Shown piece after piece: positions 17,638 through 26,143 of a stretch of DNA of 64,000 bases. The notes under the pieces were generated by a model. The model did not search any database. It was given only the letters and a program-made list of their open reading frames with translations, and had not been told where the DNA came from. This DNA is from Megasphaera sp. (GTDB lineage: Bacteria; Bacillota; Negativicutes; Veillonellales; Megasphaeraceae). The DNA is taken from the NCBI GenBank assembly GCA_022486585.1, contig JAKVKI010000005.1:1-64000 (forward strand), read 5' to 3'. Within the stretch, counting starts at the first letter, position 1. The number at the start of each line of letters is the position of its first letter. The translations under genes were made by a program, and so were the position numbers.

Positions 17638-18210
17638 TTACTTCCACCACGCTTCACCGGCCAGCCTGTCTAAAATAATGGCTGCCGCCGAGCGGACAGA
17701 TAAGTGATTATATTCCCCGGCACCATAAATTGGTTCCAGGATAAAATCGAACTGTTCCATTGTTTCTTTAGTCATGCCATATCCTGTCCCTAAGAGGAGC
17801 AAAATAGGACGTTCATCACATTCCCGCTTTTGCCGCAATGCCTTATAGGAAATAGTATTGGCATAAATCCTAGCGTCAGTCGTCACGACATAGGGCCGAA
17901 TCCCTTCAGCTTCCGTAACGGCATCAATGGCTGCCGCAATCGACGATTGTATCTCAACGATATCCAATGCCTGCGTGCGGTACCCATTATAGTTCTTGCC
18001 GACAGAACTGCGCCAAAAATTCATGATTTTATGAATCATATCCAACTGACCCTGAATGTGATGAATAATAAAGTATTTCTTCACGCCATATGTCTTGGCC
18101 GAGCGGGAAATATCATGGAGATCGTAGTTCGTAATTGCCGTAGCAATAACATTAAAGTTTTTATCATAAATAGGGTAATGTACAAGCCCTACATAGAGGG
18201 ACGATGTCAT
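17638..18210 (-). CDS. TrmD-associated SPOUT-class RNA methyltransferase
   Basis: 190 aa, a SPOUT-fold protein of the type encoded beside trmD in several Firmicutes and in Thermotoga (TM1570-like). The C-terminal ILLLLGTGYGMTKETMEQFDFILEPIYGAGEYNHLSVRSAAAIILDRL contains the knot loops that bind SAM. The target RNA is not known to me. The start overlaps the trmD stop by ATGA, so it is coupled to trmD. Confidence 0.85.
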   Translation of the reverse strand: MTSSLYVGLVHYPIYDKNFNVIATAITNYDLHDISRSAKTYGVKKYFIIHHIQGQLDMIHKIMNFWRSSVGKNYNGYRTQALDIVEIQSSIAAAIDAVTEAEGIRPYVVTTDARIYANTISYKALRQKRECDERPILLLLGTGYGMTKETMEQFDFILEPIYGAGEYNHLSVRSAAAIILDRLAGEAWWK

Positions 18211-18941
18211 AACTTCCCCTCCTGTTTCAACTGTAGCAATAGTTCTTTATCTCCTTCAGACAAGACTGCCGAAGATAATAAATCCGGCCGCTTAGTCAGC
18301 GTCCGCGCCAACGATGCCGCATGACGCCATTCATCAATTTTCTTATGATCGCCGTTGCGTAACACTTCAGGCACATCCATATGACGAAATACAGCTGGCT
18401 TTGTATATTGCGGATATTCCAGGAGCTGTGAATAAAATGAATCACCGGCAGCACTGCCCGCGGCAAGGACACCGGGAATCATACGCGCTACAGCATCACT
18501 GACAGCCATCGCTGGGATTTCTCCACCTGTAAGGACATAATCACCAATGGATATGGTTTCATCGACCAAATCAGTTTCCACCCGATAATCAACGCCTTCA
18601 TAATGACCACAAAGCAAAATCAGCTGATCGTATCCGGCCAATTCTTTGGCTTTAGCCTGATCAAAAGTCTGGCCTGCCGGTCCCATGAGAATAATGCGTC
18701 GTTTAGGCACACTACGCCGTACAGATTCAACAGCAGCATACAACGGCGCCGCCTTCATAAGCATGCCACAGCCACCGCCATAAATCGTATCATCTACCAT
18801 GTGATGTCGATCATACGTAAAATTACGTGGATTGGTCACGTCTAATTCCAGCAAACCTGCTGCCCTGGCCCTGCCAATGATACTATGACTAAAAAAAGCT
18901 TCTATAAATTCAGGAAATAAAGAAATAATATCTATTCTCAT
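18207..18941 (-). CDS. trmD: tRNA (guanine-37-N1)-methyltransferase
   Basis: Makes m1G37 next to the anticodon, preventing frameshifts. About 244 aa from the ATG at 18941, which overlaps the rimM stop (ATGA); a GTG four codons upstream is also open. SPOUT motifs are present: MDIISLFPEF-type N-terminus (MRIDIISLFPEF), LLCGHYEGVDYRV, and EISIGDYVLTGGE-like (ISIGDYVLTGGEIPAM). The gene lies in the classic rimM-trmD order. Confidence 0.96.
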   Translation of the reverse strand: MRIDIISLFPEFIEAFFSHSIIGRARAAGLLELDVTNPRNFTYDRHHMVDDTIYGGGCGMLMKAAPLYAAVESVRRSVPKRRIILMGPAGQTFDQAKAKELAGYDQLILLCGHYEGVDYRVETDLVDETISIGDYVLTGGEIPAMAVSDAVARMIPGVLAAGSAAGDSFYSQLLEYPQYTKPAVFRHMDVPEVLRNGDHKKIDEWRHAASLARTLTKRPDLLSSAVLSEGDKELLLQLKQEGKL

Positions 18942-19441
18942 TCGTCCACCCACTCCGGCGGATCAACAACCATCTTTCCTGTCTCTTCATCAACAGATTT
19001 GATGACAGAAGGAATAGCTGCCAATAATACTTCTTTACCATCGCTGTCAGTAACCGTGTATACATCATTGCTGCCAGTTTTCATGATATCCGTAAGAACG
19101 CCCAGCTTATTTCCTTCTGTATCATAAACGGACATGCCAATAATATCAAAGACATAGTGCTGTCCCTCTTTGAGCGGGACTAACTCATCTCGCGTCACTT
19201 GGAACTCTTTGCGGATAATTTGTTCTGCTGCAGTACGATCATCAATGCCAACAAATTTCATGAGAACGACCCGCTTGTGAAAGCGGGCATGTTCCACCTC
19301 ATATTTTTTACCATCAATGTATCCGTACTTCATATGTAAGAATCGTTCGGGGAAATCCGTGTCCGGGTATATACGAACATCACCCCGCACGCCGTGCGGG
19401 GCAACGATTTGGCCGATTGTGAATAATTCCAACGCAGCCAT
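18938..19441 (-). CDS. rimM: 16S rRNA processing protein RimM
   Basis: Assembly factor for the 30S head. 167 aa. The N-terminal RimM beta-barrel starts FTIGQIVAPHGVRGDVRIYPDTDFPERF, followed by a PRC-barrel domain (VFDIIGMSVYDTEGNKLGVL). No strong Shine-Dalgarno sequence precedes the ATG; it lies six bases after the ylqD stop, so coupling is likely. Confidence 0.95.
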   Translation of the reverse strand: MAALELFTIGQIVAPHGVRGDVRIYPDTDFPERFLHMKYGYIDGKKYEVEHARFHKRVVLMKFVGIDDRTAAEQIIRKEFQVTRDELVPLKEGQHYVFDIIGMSVYDTEGNKLGVLTDIMKTGSNDVYTVTDSDGKEVLLAAIPSVIKSVDEETGKMVVDPPEWVDE

Positions 19442-19447
19442 AGTATT

Positions 19448-19855
19448 TTATTGGCGAATGGAAACGATTTTGTCGTCTTCCAACAAAATTTCAGTTCCCA
19501 TCAATTTTCCCAAATCATCGCCAACTTTGACGATAACGGTCTGTTCCAATGTCCCCTGACGGATTTCGGAGCCAATCGTCAATTGTTCGGCTTCTTCTCT
19601 GTCCTGAGTCGCTTTGGCTTTAGTTGCCGCCAAACGTTGTTTTTGTTCTTCTACCTTTGCACGCAATGTAATGAGACCTTGCGCATCAATTTTAGCCTGT
19701 TCTGTCATCATGCGTTTGGCCTGGAATTCTAAATTCTGGGTTTCGCGATCGATGTCACTCAAGGCCTGATCCGTGTTTTTAATGATTTTGTCTTTCAGTT
19801 CCTGCGTAACCTTGGATTTTACGGTCACAGGCACACGTAACGTAATCTGATCCAT
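19448..19855 (-). CDS. ylqD: YlqD family protein
   Basis: 135 aa, the length of B. subtilis YlqD, in the same position of the operon (between khpA and rimM). A central charged, Gln/Lys-rich coiled coil (about residues 40-90, EEQKQRLAATKAKATQDREE) is flanked by short beta-rich ends (LRVPVTVKSKVT; TVIVKVGDDLG). Function not established. Confidence 0.88.
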   Translation of the reverse strand: MDQITLRVPVTVKSKVTQELKDKIIKNTDQALSDIDRETQNLEFQAKRMMTEQAKIDAQGLITLRAKVEEQKQRLAATKAKATQDREEAEQLTIGSEIRQGTLEQTVIVKVGDDLGKLMGTEILLEDDKIVSIRQ

Positions 19856-19865
19856 AGTGTCTCTC

Positions 19866-20093
19866 CTATACGATATCCACTGATACTTTCTTATTAGCCT
19901 TCACTGCCGCAGCCTTGACAACAAGGCGGAGCGCTTTCGCAATCTTCCCTTGTTTGCCAATGACTTTGCCCATATCTTCGGGTGCGACATGAAGTTGATA
20001 CACTTCGAGGCCTTTTTTTTGAGTCTTTGTTACTGTAACTGCTTCAGGGCTCTTGACGAGCGCCTTTGCAATACATGTGATCAATTCTTCCAT
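19866..20093 (-). CDS. khpA: KH-domain RNA-binding protein KhpA
   Basis: Small RNA-binding protein that works with KhpB in Firmicutes. About 75 aa from the ATG at 20093 (MEELITCIAKAL, typical KhpA start, AGG nine bases upstream); a GTG five codons upstream lies directly after the rpsP stop and is the alternative. The KH signature loop GKVIGKQGKIAKALR carries the GxxG (GKQG). Confidence 0.93.
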   Translation of the reverse strand: MEELITCIAKALVKSPEAVTVTKTQKKGLEVYQLHVAPEDMGKVIGKQGKIAKALRLVVKAAAVKANKKVSVDIV

Positions 20094-20108
20094 CGTATCC
20101 AGCCTCAC

Positions 20109-20378
20109 TTACTTTTTGGATGCTTCAAACTGAGCCATAATACCAGCTTTTTTGAAGAGAGAACGAATCGTATCGGTAGGCTGTGCACCTTTGCCAAGCC
20201 ATGCTACAGCTGCTTCAGCATCAACGGTCAAACGATCATCAACTGCTTTAGCCGGATCATACATGCCGATAGTTGCGACAGGACGACCGTTGTTGCGAGC
20301 ATTGTGAGAATCAGCGACAACTACACGGTAAATCGGGCTTTTTTTAGCGCCTAAACGTGCTAAACGAATTTTAATCAT
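20109..20378 (-). CDS. rpsP: 30S ribosomal protein S16
   Basis: 89 aa, standard bS16 ([30 protein letters not shown]-like). I chose the ATG at 20378, which has AAGGAGGTGA upstream; the longer frame to 20456 would run into ffh. Follows ffh and precedes khpA. Confidence 0.97.
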   Translation of the reverse strand: [89 protein letters not shown]

Positions 20379-20427
20379 GAATATCACCTCCTTGACATAG
20401 TTTCTTTTCCTTGAAAGGAACTTCCAT

Positions 20428-21777
20428 TTAAAAAGGCAGACGCGGCATAAAGCCACGGCGTTTGTTCTTTGCTTTCTTTGCTTGTTTCATCATTTTCTGC
20501 ATTTCTGTAAACTGCTTAATGAGGCGGTTCACATCTTGGACTCGCGTACCGCTTCCTTTAGCAATACGGCGCTTGCGGCTGTCCTTGATAAGCATTTTAG
20601 GATTACCACTGGTCCGTTCTTGCTCTGTCATCGATGTGATAATGGCTTCGATGTGTTTCATTTCTTTGCCATCCATATCTACTTTATCTAGTTCTTTCTT
20701 ATACTTGCCAATGCCTGGAATCAATCCCATGAGGCTTCCCATAGAACCCATTTTCTTTATCATAGCAAGCTGTTTCAAGAAATCATTAAACGTGAAGGTA
20801 CCACTTTTCATGGTTTTCTTCATGTCTTCCATGGATTCTTCATCAAAAGCCTTTTGCGCTTTTTCAATGATTGTTTCCATATCGCCTAAATCAAGGATAC
20901 GTGATGCATATCGATTCGGGTGGAATTCTTCTAATCCGTCGAGTTTTTCACTGACACCTATGAACTTAATCGGTTTTCCTGTTACAGCCTTAATCGATAA
21001 TGCAGCGCCACCGCGAGCATCACCATCAAGCTTAGTCATGATGATACCATCAATACCCAACGCCTGATCAAAAGCAGACGCTGCTGTAACTGCATCCTGA
21101 CCGGTCATAGCATCTACGACGAGAAGTATTTCATGCGGGTGTACTTCGCCTTTGATATGAACTAATTCGTCCATAAGGACTTCGTTTATATGAAGCCGCC
21201 CTGCCGTATCAATGATAACGACATCTCGTAAATGACTGACAGCATATGGAATAGCATGCTGCGCAATCTGTACAGGATCTTTGCTGCCTTCTTCGGTATA
21301 GACAGGTATATCCAATTCCTGACCTAAAACCTGGAGCTGCGTAATGGCTGCTGGACGGTACACGTCACCAGCTACCATAAGAGGACTTTTCCCTTGAGAT
21401 TTCAGCTGTCTGGCCAGCTTAGCTGCCGTCGTCGTCTTGCCGGCCCCTTGCAGACCGACGAGCATAACGATGGTTGGCGGCTTTGACGCAATGGCAATAC
21501 GGCTCTGCGTCCCGCCTAAGAGTTCCGTCAATTCGTCGCGAACGATTTTAATGACTGTCTGTGATGCATTCAAACTTCCAAAAACTTCTTCACCGACAGC
21601 CTTTTCACGAACGCGGTTAATAAAATCCTTCGTTACTTTAAAATTGACATCCGCTTCCAGAAGAGCCCGGCGCATCTCTTTCAGCGCTTCATTTACATCT
21701 TCTTCTGTAAGTTTCCCTTTGCCACGAAGTTTTTTGAACGCTGCTTGAAACCGTTCGGATAAACTTTCAAATGCCAT
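20428..21777 (-). CDS. ffh: Signal recognition particle protein
   Basis: GTPase that brings nascent membrane and exported proteins to the membrane together with SRP RNA and FtsY. 449 aa. N-terminal four-helix domain, then G domain with GLQGAGKTTTAAKLA (P-loop), DTAGRLHINE, and TKLDGDARGG, then a Met-rich M domain (KKMGSMGSLMGLIPG ... QMQKMMKQAKKAKNKRRGFMPRLPF). AAGGAGG precedes the ATG. 24 bases after ylxM. Confidence 0.97.
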   Translation of the reverse strand: MAFESLSERFQAAFKKLRGKGKLTEEDVNEALKEMRRALLEADVNFKVTKDFINRVREKAVGEEVFGSLNASQTVIKIVRDELTELLGGTQSRIAIASKPPTIVMLVGLQGAGKTTTAAKLARQLKSQGKSPLMVAGDVYRPAAITQLQVLGQELDIPVYTEEGSKDPVQIAQHAIPYAVSHLRDVVIIDTAGRLHINEVLMDELVHIKGEVHPHEILLVVDAMTGQDAVTAASAFDQALGIDGIIMTKLDGDARGGAALSIKAVTGKPIKFIGVSEKLDGLEEFHPNRYASRILDLGDMETIIEKAQKAFDEESMEDMKKTMKSGTFTFNDFLKQLAMIKKMGSMGSLMGLIPGIGKYKKELDKVDMDGKEMKHIEAIITSMTEQERTSGNPKMLIKDSRKRRIAKGSGTRVQDVNRLIKQFTEMQKMMKQAKKAKNKRRGFMPRLPF

Positions 21778-21800
21778 GGGGCTCCTCCTTGTTCACAAAG

Positions 21801-22130
21801 TTACAATTCAATCTTATCTATAAGTTCCCGCGCCTTATCATTGGCACACGGTGTATCATTCTTCAATACATCATTGATTATATCCAGCTGCTGCCGTACC
21901 CCGTTGAGACGAGACAGCAGGTGAAGCTTTGTTTCATACTCTTCTAATGATTTAGAGCTTCGCTTCAATATATCATATGCCCCTTGCCGGGATATCCCCA
22001 GTTCTTCGCCAATTTCTGACAAGGACAAATCCATATTGAAATACATTTCCATGCAGCGTTGCTGCTTGTCTGTAAGGAGCGGACCGTATATATCGAGAAG
22101 CTGTCCTTTTCTGACTACATCATCTAACAT
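21801..22130 (-). CDS. ylxM: YlxM-family helix-turn-helix protein (UPF0122)
   Basis: Small putative DNA-binding protein linked to SRP genes across Firmicutes. About 109 aa from the second ATG at 22130, which has AGGAGG eight bases upstream; the ATG at 22136 is only two bases from it. Sigma-4-like HTH: LTDKQQRCMEMYFNMDLSLSEIGEELGISRQGAYDILKRS. First gene of the ylxM-ffh-rpsP-khpA-ylqD-rimM-trmD-SPOUT-yebC run. Confidence 0.93.
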   Translation of the reverse strand: MLDDVVRKGQLLDIYGPLLTDKQQRCMEMYFNMDLSLSEIGEELGISRQGAYDILKRSSKSLEEYETKLHLLSRLNGVRQQLDIINDVLKNDTPCANDKARELIDKIEL

Positions 22131-22156
22131 GGTCATCGCCTCCTGCGTACTGTCAT

Positions 22157-22185
22157 AGTATACAAGATAAGGAGAGGCCTGTCAA
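22157..22185 (-). promoter_or_regulatory. Consensus promoter of the ylxM-ffh operon, overlapping the ppk hairpin
   Basis: Minus strand TTGACA (22180-22185), 17-base spacer, TATACT (22157-22162). The -35 box lies inside the descending arm of the hairpin at 22171-22210. Confidence 0.85.
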
Positions 22186-22210
22186 GTAAAAATACTTGAC
22201 AGGCCTCTCC
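22171..22210 (-). terminator. Perfect 18-base hairpin after ppk
   Basis: GGAGAGGCCTGTCAAGTA (22171-22188), loop AAAA, TACTTGACAGGCCTCTCC (22193-22210), no mismatches. It lies 42 bases past the ppk stop. On the minus strand only TTATCTTG follows, not a U-run, so termination efficiency is uncertain. Confidence 0.7.
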
Positions 22211-22251
22211 TCGATATGATAGATATTTATGAAACAACAAATCACACTTAC

Positions 22252-24375
22252 TTAATGTTTATGATGATGGTACTTTTTCATATACGGTGCGATTTTTTCT
22301 TTTGCTTCAGCCAAAAACATGTCTTGGGCTGCTATATGTTCCGCCCCTTCAGGTCGTTTATCAGCAATAAAATAGTATGTACCATCGGAATTCATGGCAT
22401 AGGCCTTCACATTATCACCAAAATAGAGATGGAGCATCTGTTTTACCCGTTCTTTATGATCCGGGAATTCAATGGGTGTCATAAGTTCTACTCGTTCATT
22501 CAGATTACGCGGCATCCAGTCTGCTGACGAGATAAATACATCTTCTTTGCCACCATTATAGAAATAAAACAAACGGCTGTGTTCCAAAAATCGTCCTACG
22601 AGACTGTGTACTTCAATATTTTCGCTCAGTCCCGGGAGACCTGGTCGAAGCACACAAATACCACGAATAATGAGTTTGATCTTGACGCCGGCACAAGAGG
22701 CTTCATAAAGCTTGGCAATGACGAATTTATCGAGCAACGAATTCATCTTGGCGACAATAAGTGCCTTTTTCCCATTTTTGGCATGAGCGATTTCCTGATC
22801 AATTTCTTCATAAATCCGTTCCCGCAAATTCAACGGTGCAACAGCCAGTTTATTCCACTGCGGCGGATCAGAATATCCGGATAAGACGTTGAAAAAGGCC
22901 GACGCGTCGACGCCATACAGCGTATTTGCCGTGAAAATACCTACATCCGTGTAAATACGAGCAGTCTTGCCATTATAATTTCCTGTCGCCAAATGGACGT
23001 AGCGGCGGATACCATCCTCTTCACGGCGTACGACCAAGGCGATTTTTGAATGGGTTTTTAACCCCATAATGCCATAAATAACGTGCGCTCCATGGCGTTC
23101 CAGCTTACGGGCCATATAAATATTATTTTCTTCATCAAACCGAGCCTTCACTTCCATCAGGACCGTGACTTGCTTCCCATTTTCAGCGGCATCAGCTAAG
23201 GCCGCTATAATAGGCGAATTGCTGCTGACTCGGTATAAGGTCATCTTGATGGCCAATACATTAGGATCACGCGAGGATAGTTTAATGAAATTCTCTACTG
23301 TCTCAAAAGTTTCGTAAGGGTGTTGCAACATAATATCGCGCTTGGCAACGGCACTGAAGAAATCTGCTGCGCCAATAGCCGCTAATTCACTAGATGGTTG
23401 CGGTGAAAAAGGCGGATAGCGGAGCTGATCGTAGCCTTCGATTCCTGTGAAGGAAAAGAATATCTTGCAGTCTAAGGGTCCTGAAATAGAATACACATCA
23501 TTATCTTCCAGAACCAATTCTTTCTTGAGAAATTCTTTAATCATCCGGCTGGCAGAGGCTGCCAATTCCAAGCGAACAGCTGCCCCCTTACGGCGTTTCT
23601 TCAAGGATTTTTCCACTTCCACGAGAAGATCTTCTGCATCTTCATCGATCGTCAAGTCAGCATCGCGGGTAACGCGGAATGGCGCTACCTCCAAAATATC
23701 ACAACCTACGAAAAACTGCTGTGCATATGCTCCCAGCACATCTTCCAAAAAGAGGAATTTCTGCTTCTGCTGTTCTTCTTCACGTTGATCCGGTACGTGG
23801 ATAATACGCTTGATGACCGATGCCGGTACCGGTAATATGGCGGTCTTGACAGCTATATCACCGCTGCGGCGCCGCAGTAACACACACAAATTCAGATTCT
23901 GACTAGCCAGGAATGGGAAGGGATGACTGGAATCGACGGCCATCGGTGTAACAACGGGATAGATTTCCCGTTGAAAGAAACTATCCAGCCATACTTTCTG
24001 TTCTGCCTCCAAGTCATTGACATGAATAAAATACAAGCCTTCATGGCGAAGTTTTTTTTCAATACTATGCAAATAGGTATACTGGTCACTCACTTGTTCA
24101 TGGATCATGCGTTGAATGGCTTCAAACTGCTCTTTAGGTGTCATGCCGGCTATGTCAATATGTTTGACACCACTTTCAATGAGGTGCTTGACCCCGGCAA
24201 CGCGTACCATGAAGAATTCGTCTAAATTAGAAGCTGCAATAGCTACGAAGTTAAGCTGTTCCAATAAAGGATTTGTCGGTGCTATGGCTTCCCGCAATAC
24301 CCGTTCATTGAATTTGACCCATGTACATTCACGATTGAGAAAATTTTCAGGATTTGTATAGTCCAAGATATTCAC
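22252..24375 (-). CDS. ppk1: Polyphosphate kinase 1
   Basis: Reversibly makes inorganic polyphosphate from ATP. 707 aa, normal. Starts at a GTG (24375) that follows the stop of the upstream Ppx-like gene with no gap; AAAGGA lies over that stop, so translation is coupled. Domain order N, H, C1, C2 is visible: LNRECTWVKFNERVL at the start, the phosphorylated histidine region GLKTHSKIALVVRRE, and late LIIRGICVLRPGLPGLSENIEVHS and SSADWMPRNLNERVE. The C-terminus is His-rich (YHHHKH), a small oddity. Confidence 0.96.
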   Translation of the reverse strand: MNILDYTNPENFLNRECTWVKFNERVLREAIAPTNPLLEQLNFVAIAASNLDEFFMVRVAGVKHLIESGVKHIDIAGMTPKEQFEAIQRMIHEQVSDQYTYLHSIEKKLRHEGLYFIHVNDLEAEQKVWLDSFFQREIYPVVTPMAVDSSHPFPFLASQNLNLCVLLRRRSGDIAVKTAILPVPASVIKRIIHVPDQREEEQQKQKFLFLEDVLGAYAQQFFVGCDILEVAPFRVTRDADLTIDEDAEDLLVEVEKSLKKRRKGAAVRLELAASASRMIKEFLKKELVLEDNDVYSISGPLDCKIFFSFTGIEGYDQLRYPPFSPQPSSELAAIGAADFFSAVAKRDIMLQHPYETFETVENFIKLSSRDPNVLAIKMTLYRVSSNSPIIAALADAAENGKQVTVLMEVKARFDEENNIYMARKLERHGAHVIYGIMGLKTHSKIALVVRREEDGIRRYVHLATGNYNGKTARIYTDVGIFTANTLYGVDASAFFNVLSGYSDPPQWNKLAVAPLNLRERIYEEIDQEIAHAKNGKKALIVAKMNSLLDKFVIAKLYEASCAGVKIKLIIRGICVLRPGLPGLSENIEVHSLVGRFLEHSRLFYFYNGGKEDVFISSADWMPRNLNERVELMTPIEFPDHKERVKQMLHLYFGDNVKAYAMNSDGTYYFIADKRPEGAEHIAAQDMFLAEAKEKIAPYMKKYHHHKH

Positions 24376-25926
24376 CTATCCTTTTCGTAATTTGGGAGAA
24401 ATGCCGAACACTTCGGCAAAATTGACTGCTGCTTTTTTAAAGGTCCACCGTTCCAGAGAAATGTCAAGTTCTGAATGATAACGTACGATCAGCTCATTGT
24501 CTTTCAATTCCGTCCAAATACGACTAATCTTCCCTAAATGGCTCTTATCAAGCGAATCTGCCAAACAGAAAATAGCAATGAGTTTAGCTGCAATCAGTTT
24601 CTGCGCCGGCGATAATTTATTATATTTCTTAGGCGAACTGCCTCGTATGCCATCGAATCCGTAGTAAGCAATATTAGCCAGCAGTTCCTTTTCATCATCG
24701 GTCAGACTAAATAAATCTGTTTCCATAATAAGATTATATGTACATAAATTGTGCTTACGAATATTAATGAACTTCCCTGCTTCATGCAGGATAGAGGCTA
24801 ATTGAAGTAAATAATTATATTCAAAACCAAGTCCGATTTGTTTGTAGACGGCTTGGAATAAAATACTCGCATATTCTTCGATACGTGCTGAATGGGCCGG
24901 ATTATTCACGTACCGATCCGCTACTTTACTTGCCAGATTAAGTAACAACTGCCGTTGATGGCTCACGTAGGCATTGTGTGTCTTTTCAGCAACATAATAC
25001 ATGGAGTACCCTTCCGTGAAGGTCGTACCCATGAGGACGATCATATCGACATCGACGATACGCAGCAGTTCATAATACAATAACAGCGTCGGCATGAGGA
25101 CATTCGCCAGATTTTCTGATAAATGATAGCGTTGCTGCAACTTAAGCGGTGTCACCCCTTGAAACGAAAAAATAAACTGACGCAATTCATCAGGTTTCAT
25201 GAGGCTTACCCCGTCTTGTCGTTCTTTCCCCATAATATTTCCCAACAAGGTCGCTGCTCGCCCGGATAGTACAATATATTGGATATGATGCTGTTGGACC
25301 ATCGCCCAAAGCGGTGACAGCGAACCATAAATATATTCTCGTACTGCTGTAGGGAAGGTCAATTCCTGCCGTTGCTTCACTGTGAAATTCTCCATGATCC
25401 GCAAGGAACCGATATGGAAATTCTGCTGAAACAAAAGCTTATCTGATTTCCAGCATGTCAGCCCTAAGCCGCCAGACGTAATATCCATCAGCAGGACCGC
25501 TTCATCATTAAAATTAAAATTGCCTTTCAGCACATGATAATAGAGTCCAAAAAATTTATAATATACTTCTTTTGCCATATGCACAACTTCAATACGGAAT
25601 CCTGTACGAACGTGGATCTGATCGATCACGTTCAACAGGTTATCGGCTTCACGGATTGCCGTCGTCGATAAGACTTTAATATCCTGTACATCGTAATCAC
25701 GCAAAAGCTGTTTAAATTTGCCTAAAATAGTGCAAATTTCATTCAATGATTGGAAGCTGACATGGTGTGTCTGAAATACTTCTTCCCCGTATTTAACTTC
25801 ACGGGATACGTTTTCAATAACTTCCATATCTTCCAATGAAGAATAGGCAATGATTTTTAGCGCCATGTTGACTGTGCCAATATGGATGATGCCAAAATAT
25901 TTTTTACTTGCTGTCTCCATTCTCAT
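24376..25926 (-). CDS. Ppx/GppA-family protein with degenerate phosphate loops, coupled to ppk1
   Basis: 516 aa, a full-length Ppx/GppA actin-like fold plus C-terminal HD-like region (LLQLASILHEAGKFINIRKHN). The first phosphate loop, D-x-G-S-N-S in active enzymes, reads HIGTVNM; the second, D-[IL]-G-G-[GA]-S, reads DITSGGLGL. The HD motif reads HEAGK. It may be a regulator or scaffold for polyphosphate or (p)ppGpp rather than a phosphatase (inference). Directly abuts ppk1. The ATG at 25926 is followed by a second two codons on; either may be used. Confidence 0.85.
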   Translation of the reverse strand: MRMETASKKYFGIIHIGTVNMALKIIAYSSLEDMEVIENVSREVKYGEEVFQTHHVSFQSLNEICTILGKFKQLLRDYDVQDIKVLSTTAIREADNLLNVIDQIHVRTGFRIEVVHMAKEVYYKFFGLYYHVLKGNFNFNDEAVLLMDITSGGLGLTCWKSDKLLFQQNFHIGSLRIMENFTVKQRQELTFPTAVREYIYGSLSPLWAMVQQHHIQYIVLSGRAATLLGNIMGKERQDGVSLMKPDELRQFIFSFQGVTPLKLQQRYHLSENLANVLMPTLLLYYELLRIVDVDMIVLMGTTFTEGYSMYYVAEKTHNAYVSHQRQLLLNLASKVADRYVNNPAHSARIEEYASILFQAVYKQIGLGFEYNYLLQLASILHEAGKFINIRKHNLCTYNLIMETDLFSLTDDEKELLANIAYYGFDGIRGSSPKKYNKLSPAQKLIAAKLIAIFCLADSLDKSHLGKISRIWTELKDNELIVRYHSELDISLERWTFKKAAVNFAEVFGISPKLRKG

Positions 25927-25969
25927 TCACTCACTTTTCTTATTGGATTCTGACATATAGTCATTTCTT

Positions 25970-25999
25970 ATTATACATGAAACTTGGAGAAAATGTCCT
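25970..25999 (-). promoter_or_regulatory. Possible promoter of the ppx-like/ppk1 operon
   Basis: Minus strand AGGACA (25994-25999), 18-base spacer, TATAAT (25970-25975). The -10 is perfect, the -35 weak. Confidence 0.45.
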
Positions 26000-26072
26000 T
26001 GTTTTTGTATAATTTATGTAAAATACACATGTAATTGTGATAAAATAAAAATAAGATATCATTATTCTTATA

Positions 26073-26100
26073 TTGCCCATATAATGCAATGTAGTATAAT
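26073..26100 (+). promoter_or_regulatory. Promoter of the exopolyphosphatase gene
   Basis: TTGCCC (26073-26078), 16-base spacer, TATAAT (26095-26100), 44 bases before the ATG. Confidence 0.55.
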
Positions 26101-26143
26101 GGTAACGTTACTATTATACATATATAGAAATGCGAGGTACCAT

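Noticed and set aside
19259..19400. GC-rich partial repeats in rimM as a regulatory hairpin
   Set aside because: They lie inside coding sequence and pair poorly; codon constraints explain them.
20462..21067. 201-codon open frame opposite ffh
   Set aside because: Shadow of the well-conserved ffh gene, with no promoter or ribosome site.
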